Of a stretch of 64,000 nt of DNA, positions 9,571 through 18,116 are shown in pieces; position 1 is the stretch's first letter; each line of letters starts with the position of its first letter. Both the position numbers and the translations under genes were made by a program. The DNA is from JBDRDD01 sp043821115 (GTDB lineage: Bacteria; CAYTYR01; UBA6262; DAOVJB01): assembly GCA_043821115.1 (NCBI GenBank), contig JBDRDD010000001.1:14193-78192 (forward strand), written 5' to 3'. The notes beneath the pieces are model-generated. The model was not told the DNA's origin. It was given only the letters and a program-made list of their open reading frames with translations, and did not search any database.

Positions 9571-11031
9571 TTATACCCTCGCTTTTTTTCTATGCCAATC
9601 TGTATTCTGCTCATACACATGAGCTATTTTTAATATTGTCTCTTCCTCAAAGTGATTTCCCAGTATCTGCAATCCTATTGGCAGACCTCCTTTTGTAAAA
9701 CCACATGGCAATGATAAGCCGGGTATCCCGGCCAGATTCGCTGTTATGGTAAAAATATCCGAGAGATACATCTGCAGTGGATCGTTTGTCTTCTCCCCTA
9801 TCTTAAATGCAGCGCTAGGCGCAGTAGGTGTGACTATGACATCCACTTTTTTGAAGGCATCCTCAAAATCTTTCTTTATAAGGGTCCTGACTTTAAGGGC
9901 TTTAAGGTAGTACGCATCGTAGTATCCGGCTGAGAGTGCATAGGTTCCTATCATTATCCTGCGTTTTACCTCAGAGCCGAACCCTTCGCTGCGGCTCTTC
10001 ATATAGCTCTGCAACAGGTCCTTTGCCTTCGGACTCCTGTAGCCGTATTTAACACCGTCATAGCGCGCGAGGTTCGCACTTGCTTCCGATGGTGCTATTA
10101 TGTAATAGACGGCAACACCGTATTCCGTGTGAGGCAGGGAGACCTCAACAATTTTTGAACCCAGTCCCTCCAACTTTTTTATGGCATCTCTAACATGTGA
10201 TTCCACTTCGCTGTCAAGTCCCGGTATAAAGAATTCCCTGGGTATCCCTATCTTAAGCCCCTTTATATCCTTGCCAAGTGCCTTCGTGTAATCAGGCACG
10301 TTTCTATCAACAGATGTAGAGTCCTTCTTGTCGTGACCTGATATTGCGTTCATCAAGAGAGCCGCATCACGCACATCCTTTGTAAGAGGTCCTATCTGGT
10401 CCAGTGAAGATGCAAATGCCACCAGGCCGAACCTGGAAACACTCCCATATGTGGGTTTCATACCTACTACTCCGCAACAGGAAGCGGGCTGTCTTATTGA
10501 CCCACCGGTATCTGAACCTATGGCTAATATTGCCTCATCACCTGCGACTGCGGCGGCACTTCCACCGCTGGAGCCTCCCGGAATAGCGTCAAGGTTCCAC
10601 GGGTTCCTGGTAGGACCAAAGAATGAGGTTTCACAGGAAGAACCCATGGCGAATTCGTCCATGTTGGTCTTTCCTATAAAAACAGCCCCGCATGAGCGGA
10701 GTTTCTCAATAACAGTTGCGTCATAAGGGGTTATGAAATTCTCCAGTATCCTGGATGAGCAGGTGGTTTTTACTCCTTTTATGCAGATGTTGTCTTTTAT
10801 GGCAACAGGAACTCCGGCAAGGGGTTCCAGCTTTTCACCTTTAGAGCGTTTAGAGTCAACTTCATCTGCTGCTTCAAAAGCCTGTTCCCTGTTGAGGGTC
10901 ACATAGCAGTTGAGCTTTTTTTCTGTCTTTTCTATTTTTGAAAAAACAGATTCAGTGACCTCCCTGGATGAGATCTCTTTATTCTGCAGTTTATCGCTTA
11001 ATTCATGGGCTGTCAGCTCATAAAACGCCAT
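9571..11031 (-). CDS. gatA: Asp-tRNA(Asn)/Glu-tRNA(Gln) amidotransferase subunit A
   Basis: Amidase-signature enzyme, 486 residues from the ATG at 11031. A TTG one codon earlier is in frame, but GGAG is correctly spaced for the ATG. Catalytic Lys79 is in GVPVAIKDN, the cis-Ser in GGSSGGSAAAVAG and the nucleophile Ser in GSDTGGSIRQPAS. It hydrolyses glutamine and feeds ammonia to GatB. The ribosome site of the following barrel gene lies in the last gatA codons, so the two are translationally coupled. No gatC is found upstream or elsewhere in the window, although the heterotrimer normally needs it. Confidence 0.97.
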   Translation of the reverse strand: MAFYELTAHELSDKLQNKEISSREVTESVFSKIEKTEKKLNCYVTLNREQAFEAADEVDSKRSKGEKLEPLAGVPVAIKDNICIKGVKTTCSSRILENFITPYDATVIEKLRSCGAVFIGKTNMDEFAMGSSCETSFFGPTRNPWNLDAIPGGSSGGSAAAVAGDEAILAIGSDTGGSIRQPASCCGVVGMKPTYGSVSRFGLVAFASSLDQIGPLTKDVRDAALLMNAISGHDKKDSTSVDRNVPDYTKALGKDIKGLKIGIPREFFIPGLDSEVESHVRDAIKKLEGLGSKIVEVSLPHTEYGVAVYYIIAPSEASANLARYDGVKYGYRSPKAKDLLQSYMKSRSEGFGSEVKRRIMIGTYALSAGYYDAYYLKALKVRTLIKKDFEDAFKKVDVIVTPTAPSAAFKIGEKTNDPLQMYLSDIFTITANLAGIPGLSLPCGFTKGGLPIGLQILGNHFEEETILKIAHVYEQNTDWHRKKARV

Positions 11032-11071
11032 CAATCATTCTCCATATACTATATAAAACTTATAGATTCCA

Positions 11072-11100
11072 TTTTTACACAAAAAACGAGGCTAAGTCAA
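11072..11100 (-). promoter_or_regulatory. probable promoter of the gatA operon
   Basis: On the minus strand TTGACT (11095-11100), 17 bases, TAAAAA (11072-11077), about 40 bases before gatA. The -35 is good and the -10 is weak. Confidence 0.4.
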
Positions 11101-11204
11101 GTTTTTAATTTCCAGTGCCATTTAAGAATTAAAACAGTTCATTTGTTTTTATACTTAAATAATAATAGCTTTTTTAGACTATTTTTTTACTAGTTTGAGA
11201 AATA

Positions 11205-11232
11205 AAAAAACCAGCTTTTAGACTGGTTTTTT
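11205..11232 (-). terminator. bidirectional rho-independent terminator
   Basis: Ten-base perfect stem AAAAAACCAG/CTGGTTTTTT around an eight-base loop, U-rich on both strands. It lies just downstream of the solute-binding protein gene (minus strand) and upstream of the gatA promoter. Confidence 0.85.
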
Positions 11233-11275
11233 GTAGTATTTCTTGAATATAGTATTTTAAGATGTATATACTCCC

Positions 11276-12517
11276 CTATTCTTTCGCCAATATAGCGTCT
11301 ACTTCTTCCGCTGTCTTGTCTAAATCTACTTTTACTACGGAAAAATCATAGTTGCCTTTCTGGAGTCTGGCAAAAATCTTACCAAAACACTCCATCAATA
11401 ATCGTTCGATCTCACCCCATGCAGGGACATTTGGAAATGCTCTACCGAATCTCCATGAATTCTTAAGGCTCCTGAATCTTGGTTCGTCAGCCATAAATAT
11501 TGCGTCAAAGGGTTCCATGAGGCTGGGTAACATATTTAATGCTCTCACACACCGGGTTTGGGACTCATATGAGAGTAAGAATTTAATCAACTCAATAGAT
11601 TCGGCTATTCTCATGGATTTAGGATTGATAGCCAGGTTGCTTCCTCCACAAAATACAAATCTGCCGGCTGGTCCAGCAGGAAATAAGGAAGCTACACAGT
11701 TTTCCCCCACTTCTGGTACATAATCAGGATTATTTGGATCAAGAGGACTGGGAGCTCCCAGACTACCAGGAATTGACATTGCATAATCTCCATCTATAAA
11801 GAAACCTTTTGATATATCCTCTGTTCCCTTGGATAATGCCTTAGAAGAAATATAGCCTTTGCTTACCAAGCCTATATAATACTCTATTCCCCTCAGCGAA
11901 GCTTCATTATTAAAAGCTGCTTTGGTTCCATCAGGTGATAGAAAATCCCCGCCTGCACCCCAAATCCAAGGAGCTATATTATGAATTAAAATAGTTTCTT
12001 TCTGTCCTGAAACACCCAAAACCTCTATTACTTTCCCATTAAATTCAGTGTCTTTGAGTTTTACACAAGCTGATTCAAACGGTTTCCATGCTTCTAGGTC
12101 TTGTCGTGGAACACCTGCGTGGGAGAGAATATCGCTTCGGTAATAAATCACTCTTATATCAACAAACCAAGGCAGAGAACTTACCCTCGTTGACCCAGGG
12201 AAGTGACAGCTACTCCATGCTGCAGGGATAAAGATTTCTCCTCCCATTAAGTCGATAACCGTTTCAGTAAGATCATAAAGAGCTCCTGAATTTGCAAGAG
12301 TTGCATTCCAGGTTGAACCTATTTGTAAAATATCCGGTCCGCCCTCCTCTTTTCCTAAATTCTTAATTTTATCCCAGTATTCGAGCCATGGAATTACTTC
12401 TAGTTGGACCTCTACGGGCCATTCTTTTTTAAATACTCTTATTTCACTATCTATAAATTGTTTGCCTCTCCCCCCACGACCTGCAGGCCATACCCACATT
12501 TTAATAGGCGCTACCAT
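11276..12517 (-). CDS. orphan family 1 solute-binding protein without a signal peptide
   Basis: 413 residues with the sugar-type ABC solute-binding fold: KMWVWPAGRGG opening, PDILQIGSTWNATLANSGALYDLT, LPWFVDIRVIYYRSDIL, IWGAGGDFLSPDG, and GFFIDGDYAMSIPGSLG. These proteins normally bind sugars outside the membrane. This one starts MVAPIKMWVW with no hydrophobic signal or lipobox. The start is firm: GGAGGG precedes the ATG and an in-frame TAG lies seven codons upstream, so no leader can be added. No ABC permease or ATPase is nearby. It may be a cytoplasmic ligand sensor, or a gene severed from its signal and its operon. Confidence 0.8.
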   Translation of the reverse strand: MVAPIKMWVWPAGRGGRGKQFIDSEIRVFKKEWPVEVQLEVIPWLEYWDKIKNLGKEEGGPDILQIGSTWNATLANSGALYDLTETVIDLMGGEIFIPAAWSSCHFPGSTRVSSLPWFVDIRVIYYRSDILSHAGVPRQDLEAWKPFESACVKLKDTEFNGKVIEVLGVSGQKETILIHNIAPWIWGAGGDFLSPDGTKAAFNNEASLRGIEYYIGLVSKGYISSKALSKGTEDISKGFFIDGDYAMSIPGSLGAPSPLDPNNPDYVPEVGENCVASLFPAGPAGRFVFCGGSNLAINPKSMRIAESIELIKFLLSYESQTRCVRALNMLPSLMEPFDAIFMADEPRFRSLKNSWRFGRAFPNVPAWGEIERLLMECFGKIFARLQKGNYDFSVVKVDLDKTAEEVDAILAKE

Positions 12518-12703
12518 AATCCCTCCTGTGAATCCCTATGCTAAGTTACCTCATTTGCCTTTTTAATGGCAATTTCAAAACTGCCTTTGATTTTTGTAGC
12601 CGCATTAATTACTGTTGCTATATTTCCTATTGATATTTGAAATAATTATATCACTTCTAAAGAATTATTTGCAAGCAAAAAATAAAAAATGTTGTGTAAC
12701 TTA

Positions 12704-12739
12704 GAAACCGGACATTTGTGAACGCAGAAACTGGACATT
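12704..12739. repeat. tandem GAAACYGGACATT repeats, possible IS21-type terminal remnant
   Basis: Two direct copies, at 12704-12716 and 12727-12739, match at 12 of 13 bases and start 23 bases apart. Repeated blocks containing a GGACA/TGTCC core are typical of IS21-type ends, from memory. No transposase remains, so the origin is a suggestion only. Confidence 0.3.
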
Positions 12740-12991
12740 CTAATAAAACCATGTTGGAATACTCTCTAAAGCGGAAAGGGTGTATTCCAATGACAAACCC
12801 GACCATTATAGTATTTATCCTATTAGCAATAGAGTGTCTAAAGTTAGCTCTGGTGTAACAATAAACTTATCGATGTTCAAAGAATTAAAAATAGCGACTT
12901 AAACATAGGGCGCTTTTAATCTTTAAACGGTTCACTTTTAAATTTTATCTAAAAGTTTTTAATTTCCATTTCTTGAGAGTAATAATTCTGC

Positions 12992-13020
12992 TTGTGTTTG
13001 TAGGGGCTGCGTAGTACAAT
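12992..13020 (+). promoter_or_regulatory. promoter of the LysE gene (leaderless transcript predicted)
   Basis: TTGTGT (12992-12997), 17 bases, TACAAT (13015-13020). The ATG is at 13028, only seven bases after the -10, and no Shine-Dalgarno precedes it. Transcription would therefore begin at or next to the start codon. Confidence 0.5.
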
Positions 13021-13027
13021 TTAGTTC

Positions 13028-13657
13028 ATGAGTTATCCCGCCATTTTCTTTATTTCCTTCACAATCGCCCTTTCCGGAGCCATCGCCCCCGGACCTTTCC
13101 TGGCAACAGTGATATATGAAAGCTCAAGGCGGGGTTTCAAGGCCGGCCCGCTCATGATCATAGGTCATGCCATACTCGAAGTCGCCATGATGGCTGTTAT
13201 AATCTTCGGGCTTGCCGCCTTCCTGCATGAACCTTTGGTATTAAAAATAATAGCCCTTCTGGGGGCTTTTATACTTTTCGCCTTCGGCGTCACTATGATA
13301 GCTTCTATTCCTAAATTATCGCTTGATTTTAAGGATGGGAACAAAAAGCAGTTCAATCTTATCATTACGGGTATAACCATGAGCGCCGTAAATCCGTACT
13401 TCGCCATATGGTGGCTTACAATAGGACTGGGATTACTGTTGGCATCTCATAAACAAGGGATCTTTGCGCTCGGGGTGTTTTTCGCGGGTCATATTCTTGC
13501 GGATCTTCTATGGTACAGCGTTGTCTCCCTCACCATCAGCAAGGGCAGAAGATTCATATCCAAAAAGATATATAAGGGCATTATATTTGTATGCGGGATG
13601 ACCCTTGTGGGATTCGGTATCTATTTTGCCTTAAACCACAGGGCGTTCATGCCTTAA
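13028..13657 (+). CDS. LysE/RhtB family amino-acid exporter
   Basis: 209 residues with about six membrane helices. The N-terminal motif GAIAPGPFLATVIYESSRRGFKAG (two blocks) is the LysE signature G-x-x-P-G-P plus the following positively charged loop. The second half has MSAVNPYFAIWWLTIG, the conserved N-P-x-x-x-x-W block. Family members export lysine, homoserine, threonine or similar compounds; specificity is not readable. It is a solitary plus-strand gene, convergent with the response-regulator gene at 13665. Confidence 0.88.
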   Translation: MSYPAIFFISFTIALSGAIAPGPFLATVIYESSRRGFKAGPLMIIGHAILEVAMMAVIIFGLAAFLHEPLVLKIIALLGAFILFAFGVTMIASIPKLSLDFKDGNKKQFNLIITGITMSAVNPYFAIWWLTIGLGLLLASHKQGIFALGVFFAGHILADLLWYSVVSLTISKGRRFISKKIYKGIIFVCGMTLVGFGIYFALNHRAFMP

Positions 13658-13664
13658 TTCTTGT

Positions 13665-14060
13665 TCAGTGCAACAGCATCCTGTCAACTTCGCAGAGGAG
13701 TTGCTCTTTAGTCACGGGTTTCTGCAGGAAATCAAGCGTGCGCGGCTTATCTATAGTATCAACATGATCTATTCTCTTGAGCCTTCCCATTGTATCCGGA
13801 CCAAGAACACTCACCACCAAGACAGGCACCCGCATGGTGCTCTCTTCTCCCCTAAGATACAGAAAGAATGAATCCCCGAACATGGGTTCCATTATTATAT
13901 CAAGTATTATCAGGTCAAATTTCGAGTCCTTCACCCGCTCAAGCGCCACAGTCGCGTCACTCTGTATCTCCACTTCATATTTTTCTGTCTGATCGCTGAA
14001 GAACATCTCGTATAACCCCCTCATGTCCTTGTCATCGTCAATTATGAGAATACGTTTCAT
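13665..14060 (-). CDS. single-domain response regulator (tandem copy 2)
   Basis: 131-residue receiver domain with no output domain. The acidic pocket is D8-D10 (IIDDDKD), the phospho-acceptor is Asp54 (LIILDIIMEP), the Thr/Ser is in VLVVSVLG and the lysine in DFLQKPVTKE. It carries an unusual insertion (MGRLKRIDHVDTIDKPRTLD) before the lysine loop. It closely resembles the next gene (same DIIMEP-x-x-GD block), so the pair looks like a tandem duplication. Both lie directly downstream of the seven-PAS kinase. Confidence 0.9.
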   Translation of the reverse strand: MKRILIIDDDKDMRGLYEMFFSDQTEKYEVEIQSDATVALERVKDSKFDLIILDIIMEPMFGDSFFLYLRGEESTMRVPVLVVSVLGPDTMGRLKRIDHVDTIDKPRTLDFLQKPVTKEQLLCEVDRMLLH

Positions 14061-14087
14061 ATTTGCACCCTCCTTGAGATGTACCCC

Positions 14088-14456
14088 TCAGCTGAGTATC
14101 CTGTCCATCTCTGTGAAAAGCTCCTCTTTGGTAACAGGTTTCTGGAGAAAACTTACATGGTTTATTCTTTTAATTAGCGCAAGCGCATCCTGGCTTAGTA
14201 CGCTTACCACCAGAACCGGAAGCTCCGCTGTTTTTTTCTCGTCCCTCAAACGAACGAAGAACGTATCTCCCGGAAGCGGCTCCATGATGATATCTAGGAT
14301 AACCAGGTCATAAGATTTCTCCTTGACCCGCTTAAGCGCCGATTCGGCCTTTCCCTCTATGTCAATCTTATAACTATCACCCTGGTCATTGAAGAACATC
14401 TGGTACATTTCCTGCATATCCTTATCGTCTTCGAGTATTAGGATATTCTTTGCCAT
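14088..14456 (-). CDS. single-domain response regulator (tandem copy 1)
   Basis: Receiver domain of 122 residues, starting at the ATG at 14456 (MAKNILILED). A GTG three codons earlier overlaps the GGGAGG ribosome site and is not credible. D10-D11 form the acidic pocket, Asp55 the phosphorylation site (LVILDIIMEP), and the lysine is in VSFLQKPVTKEE. It is probably a phosphate partner of the kinase 36 bases upstream, in a phosphorelay or as an allosteric output to a protein encoded elsewhere. Confidence 0.92.
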   Translation of the reverse strand: MAKNILILEDDKDMQEMYQMFFNDQGDSYKIDIEGKAESALKRVKEKSYDLVILDIIMEPLPGDTFFVRLRDEKKTAELPVLVVSVLSQDALALIKRINHVSFLQKPVTKEELFTEMDRILS

Positions 14457-14492
14457 ATCCCGCACCTCCCTGTATAAGTGTTTTTACACTGC

Positions 14493-17400
14493 TTAAGCCA
14501 TCGGCAGCAGCATTTTTACTCTTGTACCCTTACCCAACCCTTTTGAGTGTATTGCGATCCTGCCTCCATACATTGTGACAATTTCCCTGCATATAGAAAG
14601 ACCAAGACCCGAACCGTCTATAGAAGCATGCCGCTTATAAAACCTGTCAAACACCCTGTCACGGTGTTTTGCTTCTATACCGCAGCCTGTGTCGCTTACT
14701 TCAACCTCTACGTAATCCCCTTTAAGAGCGGTGCTTATCCTGACACTCCCTTTTGATGTGAACTTCATAGAGTTATCAAGCAGATTAAAGAGCAGTGTCT
14801 TTAGATCTCTTCTTTCTATATTAACTTTACCAACATCTTGCCTTTCGCGCAATATAAATTTTATCCCCTTCTTATCAAAGGAGGGTTTCATATTATCAAA
14901 AACTTCCCCCAGAACCGCTTTAACAGAAACCTTCCTTCTCTGCTGCTTGGCAAGCTTGCGCATATCCAGCGTGAAGATCTCAAGCATGTTGTTCACGTCT
15001 TTTTTTATTTTCATTAGATTACTGGTAGCTATCGCCTCGGCCTTCGCCATCTGCGCCAGATCATCCTTCTTTATACCCTCCTGGAGCAGGTGAAATGCCA
15101 TTTCTGTCATGGCTACAGGCGATTTTAGACCGTGAGACATATCACGTATGAGGCTATCCTTCATCTTGGCTATGTTCTTGCGCTCTGTGATATCCCTGAT
15201 TACTACTATGTCAGCCGGCTCACTGCGCCAGAGGGTTTTCGCACCGGTTATTTCAACATCTACCTCCTTGCCGTTTTTTGAGAGCACTTTTATTTCATAC
15301 TGCTTCTGGATGTATTCTCCCCTTATCCGGCTCTGGTAATTCTTAAGTACCTTCTCTCTCTGATCAGGCACTATAACATCACCGAGTGTTTTCTTAAATA
15401 TCTCCGAGAGATTGTATCCTAAAATTTCGCGCACACGCCTATTAGCATACACCAGAGCCCCTTCACCTGCAACAATTAAAATGCCGTCATTGGCATTATC
15501 GGCAAGAGAACGGAAATTCTTCTCGCTCTGAAGCAGCGCTTCCTCACCCTTCTTGCGCTCTGTAACATCTGTTATTATACTTATTATAGTCTGGAGTTTC
15601 TTTTCCATGAAAACCGGGGTCCAGGAATGGTTGACCCATCTCGTCTCGCCTTCCTTGGTTATTACCCTGTATTCAAAAGATGAGCCGCTTTTTCCCTGCA
15701 TTGCACCTGCCAAAGCATTTTGAACAAGCACTGCATCATCCGGATGAAATATATTCGCAACAGTGCCTATTAATTCATCCGAATCATATCCAAGAATATG
15801 CCTGCAGGAAGGACTGAGGTAGGAGACCACACCATCAGGTCTTGTCATCATAACAAGGGCTCTCGCATTTTCTATCATACGCCTGTATTTGACCTCGCTC
15901 TCCCTTATCGCATCCTCGGCTTTCTTTCGTTCCGTGATATCTTCCCCTGACGAGAGTGTTCCAACTATCTTTCCATCATCGTTCTTGATCATGGTATTAT
16001 GCCAGGCAATAAGCCTCAAATTCCCGTCTTTTGTCATTACAGGATTCTCAAAGTATTCTACCGGAGCCATATCCCCTTTCATCAGCTTCTTAAAAACACC
16101 CTTGACCTGTGCGCTTATACTAAAAGGAAGAAAATTATCAAACCAGTTTTTGCCCAGTATTTCCTTTTCCTTATAACCCAGGATCTCACAGCCTTTTTTA
16201 TTAACAAGCGTTATATTCCCTCTTCCATTCATGGCGATCATAATAACCCCGGCTATATCAAGATATCTCTCGGCCTTTTCTTTTTCTTTTTTAAGGGCTT
16301 CAGCCGCGGACTTGCGTTCGGTAATATCGCGCCATATGCTTACTACAAAACCTTTCCCTTCTATTGAGACAGGCTTTGAGGTTACCAGTACATTACGTAT
16401 CTTCCCACTTTTCGTTTTGTGCTTTGTCTCAAAGATTCCACTTCCTTTTTTTAGGATATCCTTGAGGTGTTTTTCTACTTCCTTTTGAGATTCAATGACT
16501 TCAATATCCGATATTCTTAGTTTTGAGAATTCCTTTCTGGTATAACCGAGATTTTTATGGGCACTCCTGTTGAAGTCTGCCAAGCCTCCGGCCTCTATAT
16601 CAGCAAGAACCACTGCTTCTACTGACTGTTCGAAAATAGCCCTGTAGCGCTGCTCAGAAGCTCTAAGCTTCTCCGCTATTTTCTTGTCTTCAGTGATGTC
16701 GGTTTCAATAATACCTAGCCCCTCTCCAACCTTAAATGCCTTTATAGACACTATCCTGTCCCCGAATTGAGGAAGAGCAATAACTGCGGGTATATAAACA
16801 GATTTACCCGTTCTTGTAACCTTCTTGTATTTGGCATACCTGTTTGTTTTCCTGAGCTCAGGAGTAATATCTATAATATTTTTTCCTATTAAATTTTCCC
16901 TGTCTTCCCCGAGCATTTTGAGTGCCCGCCTGTTAATATCAACCAGTCTTAAATCAGCATCAAACAGTGAAAACCCATCTGTAGCGGAATCCATGAATTT
17001 GGCAAGTCTTGCCTGGCTTTCCCGCAGTGAATTTTCCCCTTCCTTGCGCTCGGTAATATCGAGAACATATTCTATCATCTGGGCCACTTTGCCATTTTCG
17101 TCTAGGATTGGATAGCCGTGGATTTCCACGATTCTCTTTTTGCCATCTTTGTCGTAGTGAATATGCTCCACAACAACATGTTTTTTGGTTTTTTTAACTT
17201 CTTTCAGCGGGCATACATGTTTTCCTGTGCATGGTTTTTTACTGTGGTGGGTCAATTCATGGCAGGTCTGCCTGCCCGATAGTGTTTTACCATCATACCC
17301 GACAGCGTTAATCATCTTAATACTGTAGTCTTTTGTGTCAATCACGTAGAAAGGATGGGTCAGGGAACCAAGCACCGTTCTCAGGAATTTATTATTTTCC

Positions 17401-17885
17401 TGTATCATTCTCTCTGCCTTTTTCTTGTCTGTTATATCGCGGATTATAGTGATTACTCTTACGATCTTGCCGTTTTCTATAACAGGGATTTTTCGCGTTT
17501 CGGTGGAGAGGACTTCTTTGCCAAGAATTGTATTTTCCTCACTGACAAGGACTTTACCGCTCTTAAATACCTGCCTGTATTCATCGATAACCTTTTTAGG
17601 AAGGAAGGGAAATGCCTGCGTAATGGTTTTGCCTACCGGGTCAATACGCAAACCCAGGCTATACAGCCATCGCCTGTATGCTTTATTCACCAGGATGATC
17701 CGCATTTTCCTGTCAACGAGTTCGATACAATCATTTATGTCCTCTATAAGCATAGAAGAGTATTTTTGAGATTCAGGTGTGGCTTTCATCTTACCAAGAT
17801 CGAAGGAGATTTTTGGAGTTTTCTTTTTCCCTGAGGGATATTTTTTGCGGGTTTTGCTTTTTTGTTTGCGCTTCATTGTATTCAC
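14493..17885 (-). CDS. soluble sensor histidine kinase with seven PAS domains
   Basis: 1130 residues, no membrane helix, so a cytoplasmic sensor. A basic N-terminus (KRKQKSKTRKKY) is followed by about seven PAS/PAC units of 115-125 residues each between residues 38 and 905. Six end in a DITERK- or DITDKK-like linker, the third in DITEDKK. PAS2 contains a Cys/His cluster (C-H-E-L-T-H-H and P-C-T-G-K-H-V-C-P), which could bind a metal or heme. The HisKA phospho-acceptor is His918 in RDMSHGLKSPV. The HATPase has N box LLDNSMKFTS, DTGCGIE and GSGLGLSICREIV. Two receiver genes follow on the same strand. Confidence 0.93.
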   Translation of the reverse strand: MNTMKRKQKSKTRKKYPSGKKKTPKISFDLGKMKATPESQKYSSMLIEDINDCIELVDRKMRIILVNKAYRRWLYSLGLRIDPVGKTITQAFPFLPKKVIDEYRQVFKSGKVLVSEENTILGKEVLSTETRKIPVIENGKIVRVITIIRDITDKKKAERMIQENNKFLRTVLGSLTHPFYVIDTKDYSIKMINAVGYDGKTLSGRQTCHELTHHSKKPCTGKHVCPLKEVKKTKKHVVVEHIHYDKDGKKRIVEIHGYPILDENGKVAQMIEYVLDITERKEGENSLRESQARLAKFMDSATDGFSLFDADLRLVDINRRALKMLGEDRENLIGKNIIDITPELRKTNRYAKYKKVTRTGKSVYIPAVIALPQFGDRIVSIKAFKVGEGLGIIETDITEDKKIAEKLRASEQRYRAIFEQSVEAVVLADIEAGGLADFNRSAHKNLGYTRKEFSKLRISDIEVIESQKEVEKHLKDILKKGSGIFETKHKTKSGKIRNVLVTSKPVSIEGKGFVVSIWRDITERKSAAEALKKEKEKAERYLDIAGVIMIAMNGRGNITLVNKKGCEILGYKEKEILGKNWFDNFLPFSISAQVKGVFKKLMKGDMAPVEYFENPVMTKDGNLRLIAWHNTMIKNDDGKIVGTLSSGEDITERKKAEDAIRESEVKYRRMIENARALVMMTRPDGVVSYLSPSCRHILGYDSDELIGTVANIFHPDDAVLVQNALAGAMQGKSGSSFEYRVITKEGETRWVNHSWTPVFMEKKLQTIISIITDVTERKKGEEALLQSEKNFRSLADNANDGILIVAGEGALVYANRRVREILGYNLSEIFKKTLGDVIVPDQREKVLKNYQSRIRGEYIQKQYEIKVLSKNGKEVDVEITGAKTLWRSEPADIVVIRDITERKNIAKMKDSLIRDMSHGLKSPVAMTEMAFHLLQEGIKKDDLAQMAKAEAIATSNLMKIKKDVNNMLEIFTLDMRKLAKQQRRKVSVKAVLGEVFDNMKPSFDKKGIKFILRERQDVGKVNIERRDLKTLLFNLLDNSMKFTSKGSVRISTALKGDYVEVEVSDTGCGIEAKHRDRVFDRFYKRHASIDGSGLGLSICREIVTMYGGRIAIHSKGLGKGTRVKMLLPMA

Positions 17886-18036
17886 CTATTGTAACAGATG
17901 GATAAATCCAACAGAAAATAAGTTAAGCGCTCATAACACAGTTATTGTTTAAGCTGGATGGGAGCTGTTTCAGCGGGGTTTATAAAGCCTGCGAAGGGGA
18001 ACAAATGTTCTCATTCCAGAGCCTAATCCCTATTTT

Positions 18037-18066
18037 AGTATAAATTAAAAACAGGTAGAAAGTCAA
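18037..18066 (-). promoter_or_regulatory. promoter of the seven-PAS kinase operon
   Basis: On the minus strand TTGACT (18061-18066), 18 bases, TATACT (18037-18042). It predicts a leader of about 145 bases before the kinase ATG. The rest of the 17886-18116 gap holds no gene. Confidence 0.5.
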
Positions 18067-18116
18067 TATATTCTTTTTGCCGGAAATATTCTTATAAAAT
18101 ACAAATTATTCCCCAC

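Larger units (their letters stand above)
12518..13027. other. 510-base gene-free stretch with IS-like repeats
   Basis: No convincing gene. The right end carries the promoter of the LysE gene. The middle carries two direct copies of a 13-base repeat and a nine-base inverted repeat (TTGGAATAC 12754-12762 / GTATTCCAA 12782-12790). Frames of 35 and about 50 codons near 12750-12900 have no ribosome site or recognisable product. This may be the worn end of an insertion element. Confidence 0.5.

Noticed and set aside
17999..18010. GAACAAATGTTC, resembling a LexA/DinR box
   Set aside because: A single 12-base palindrome downstream of a sensor-kinase promoter with no SOS gene nearby; likely chance.
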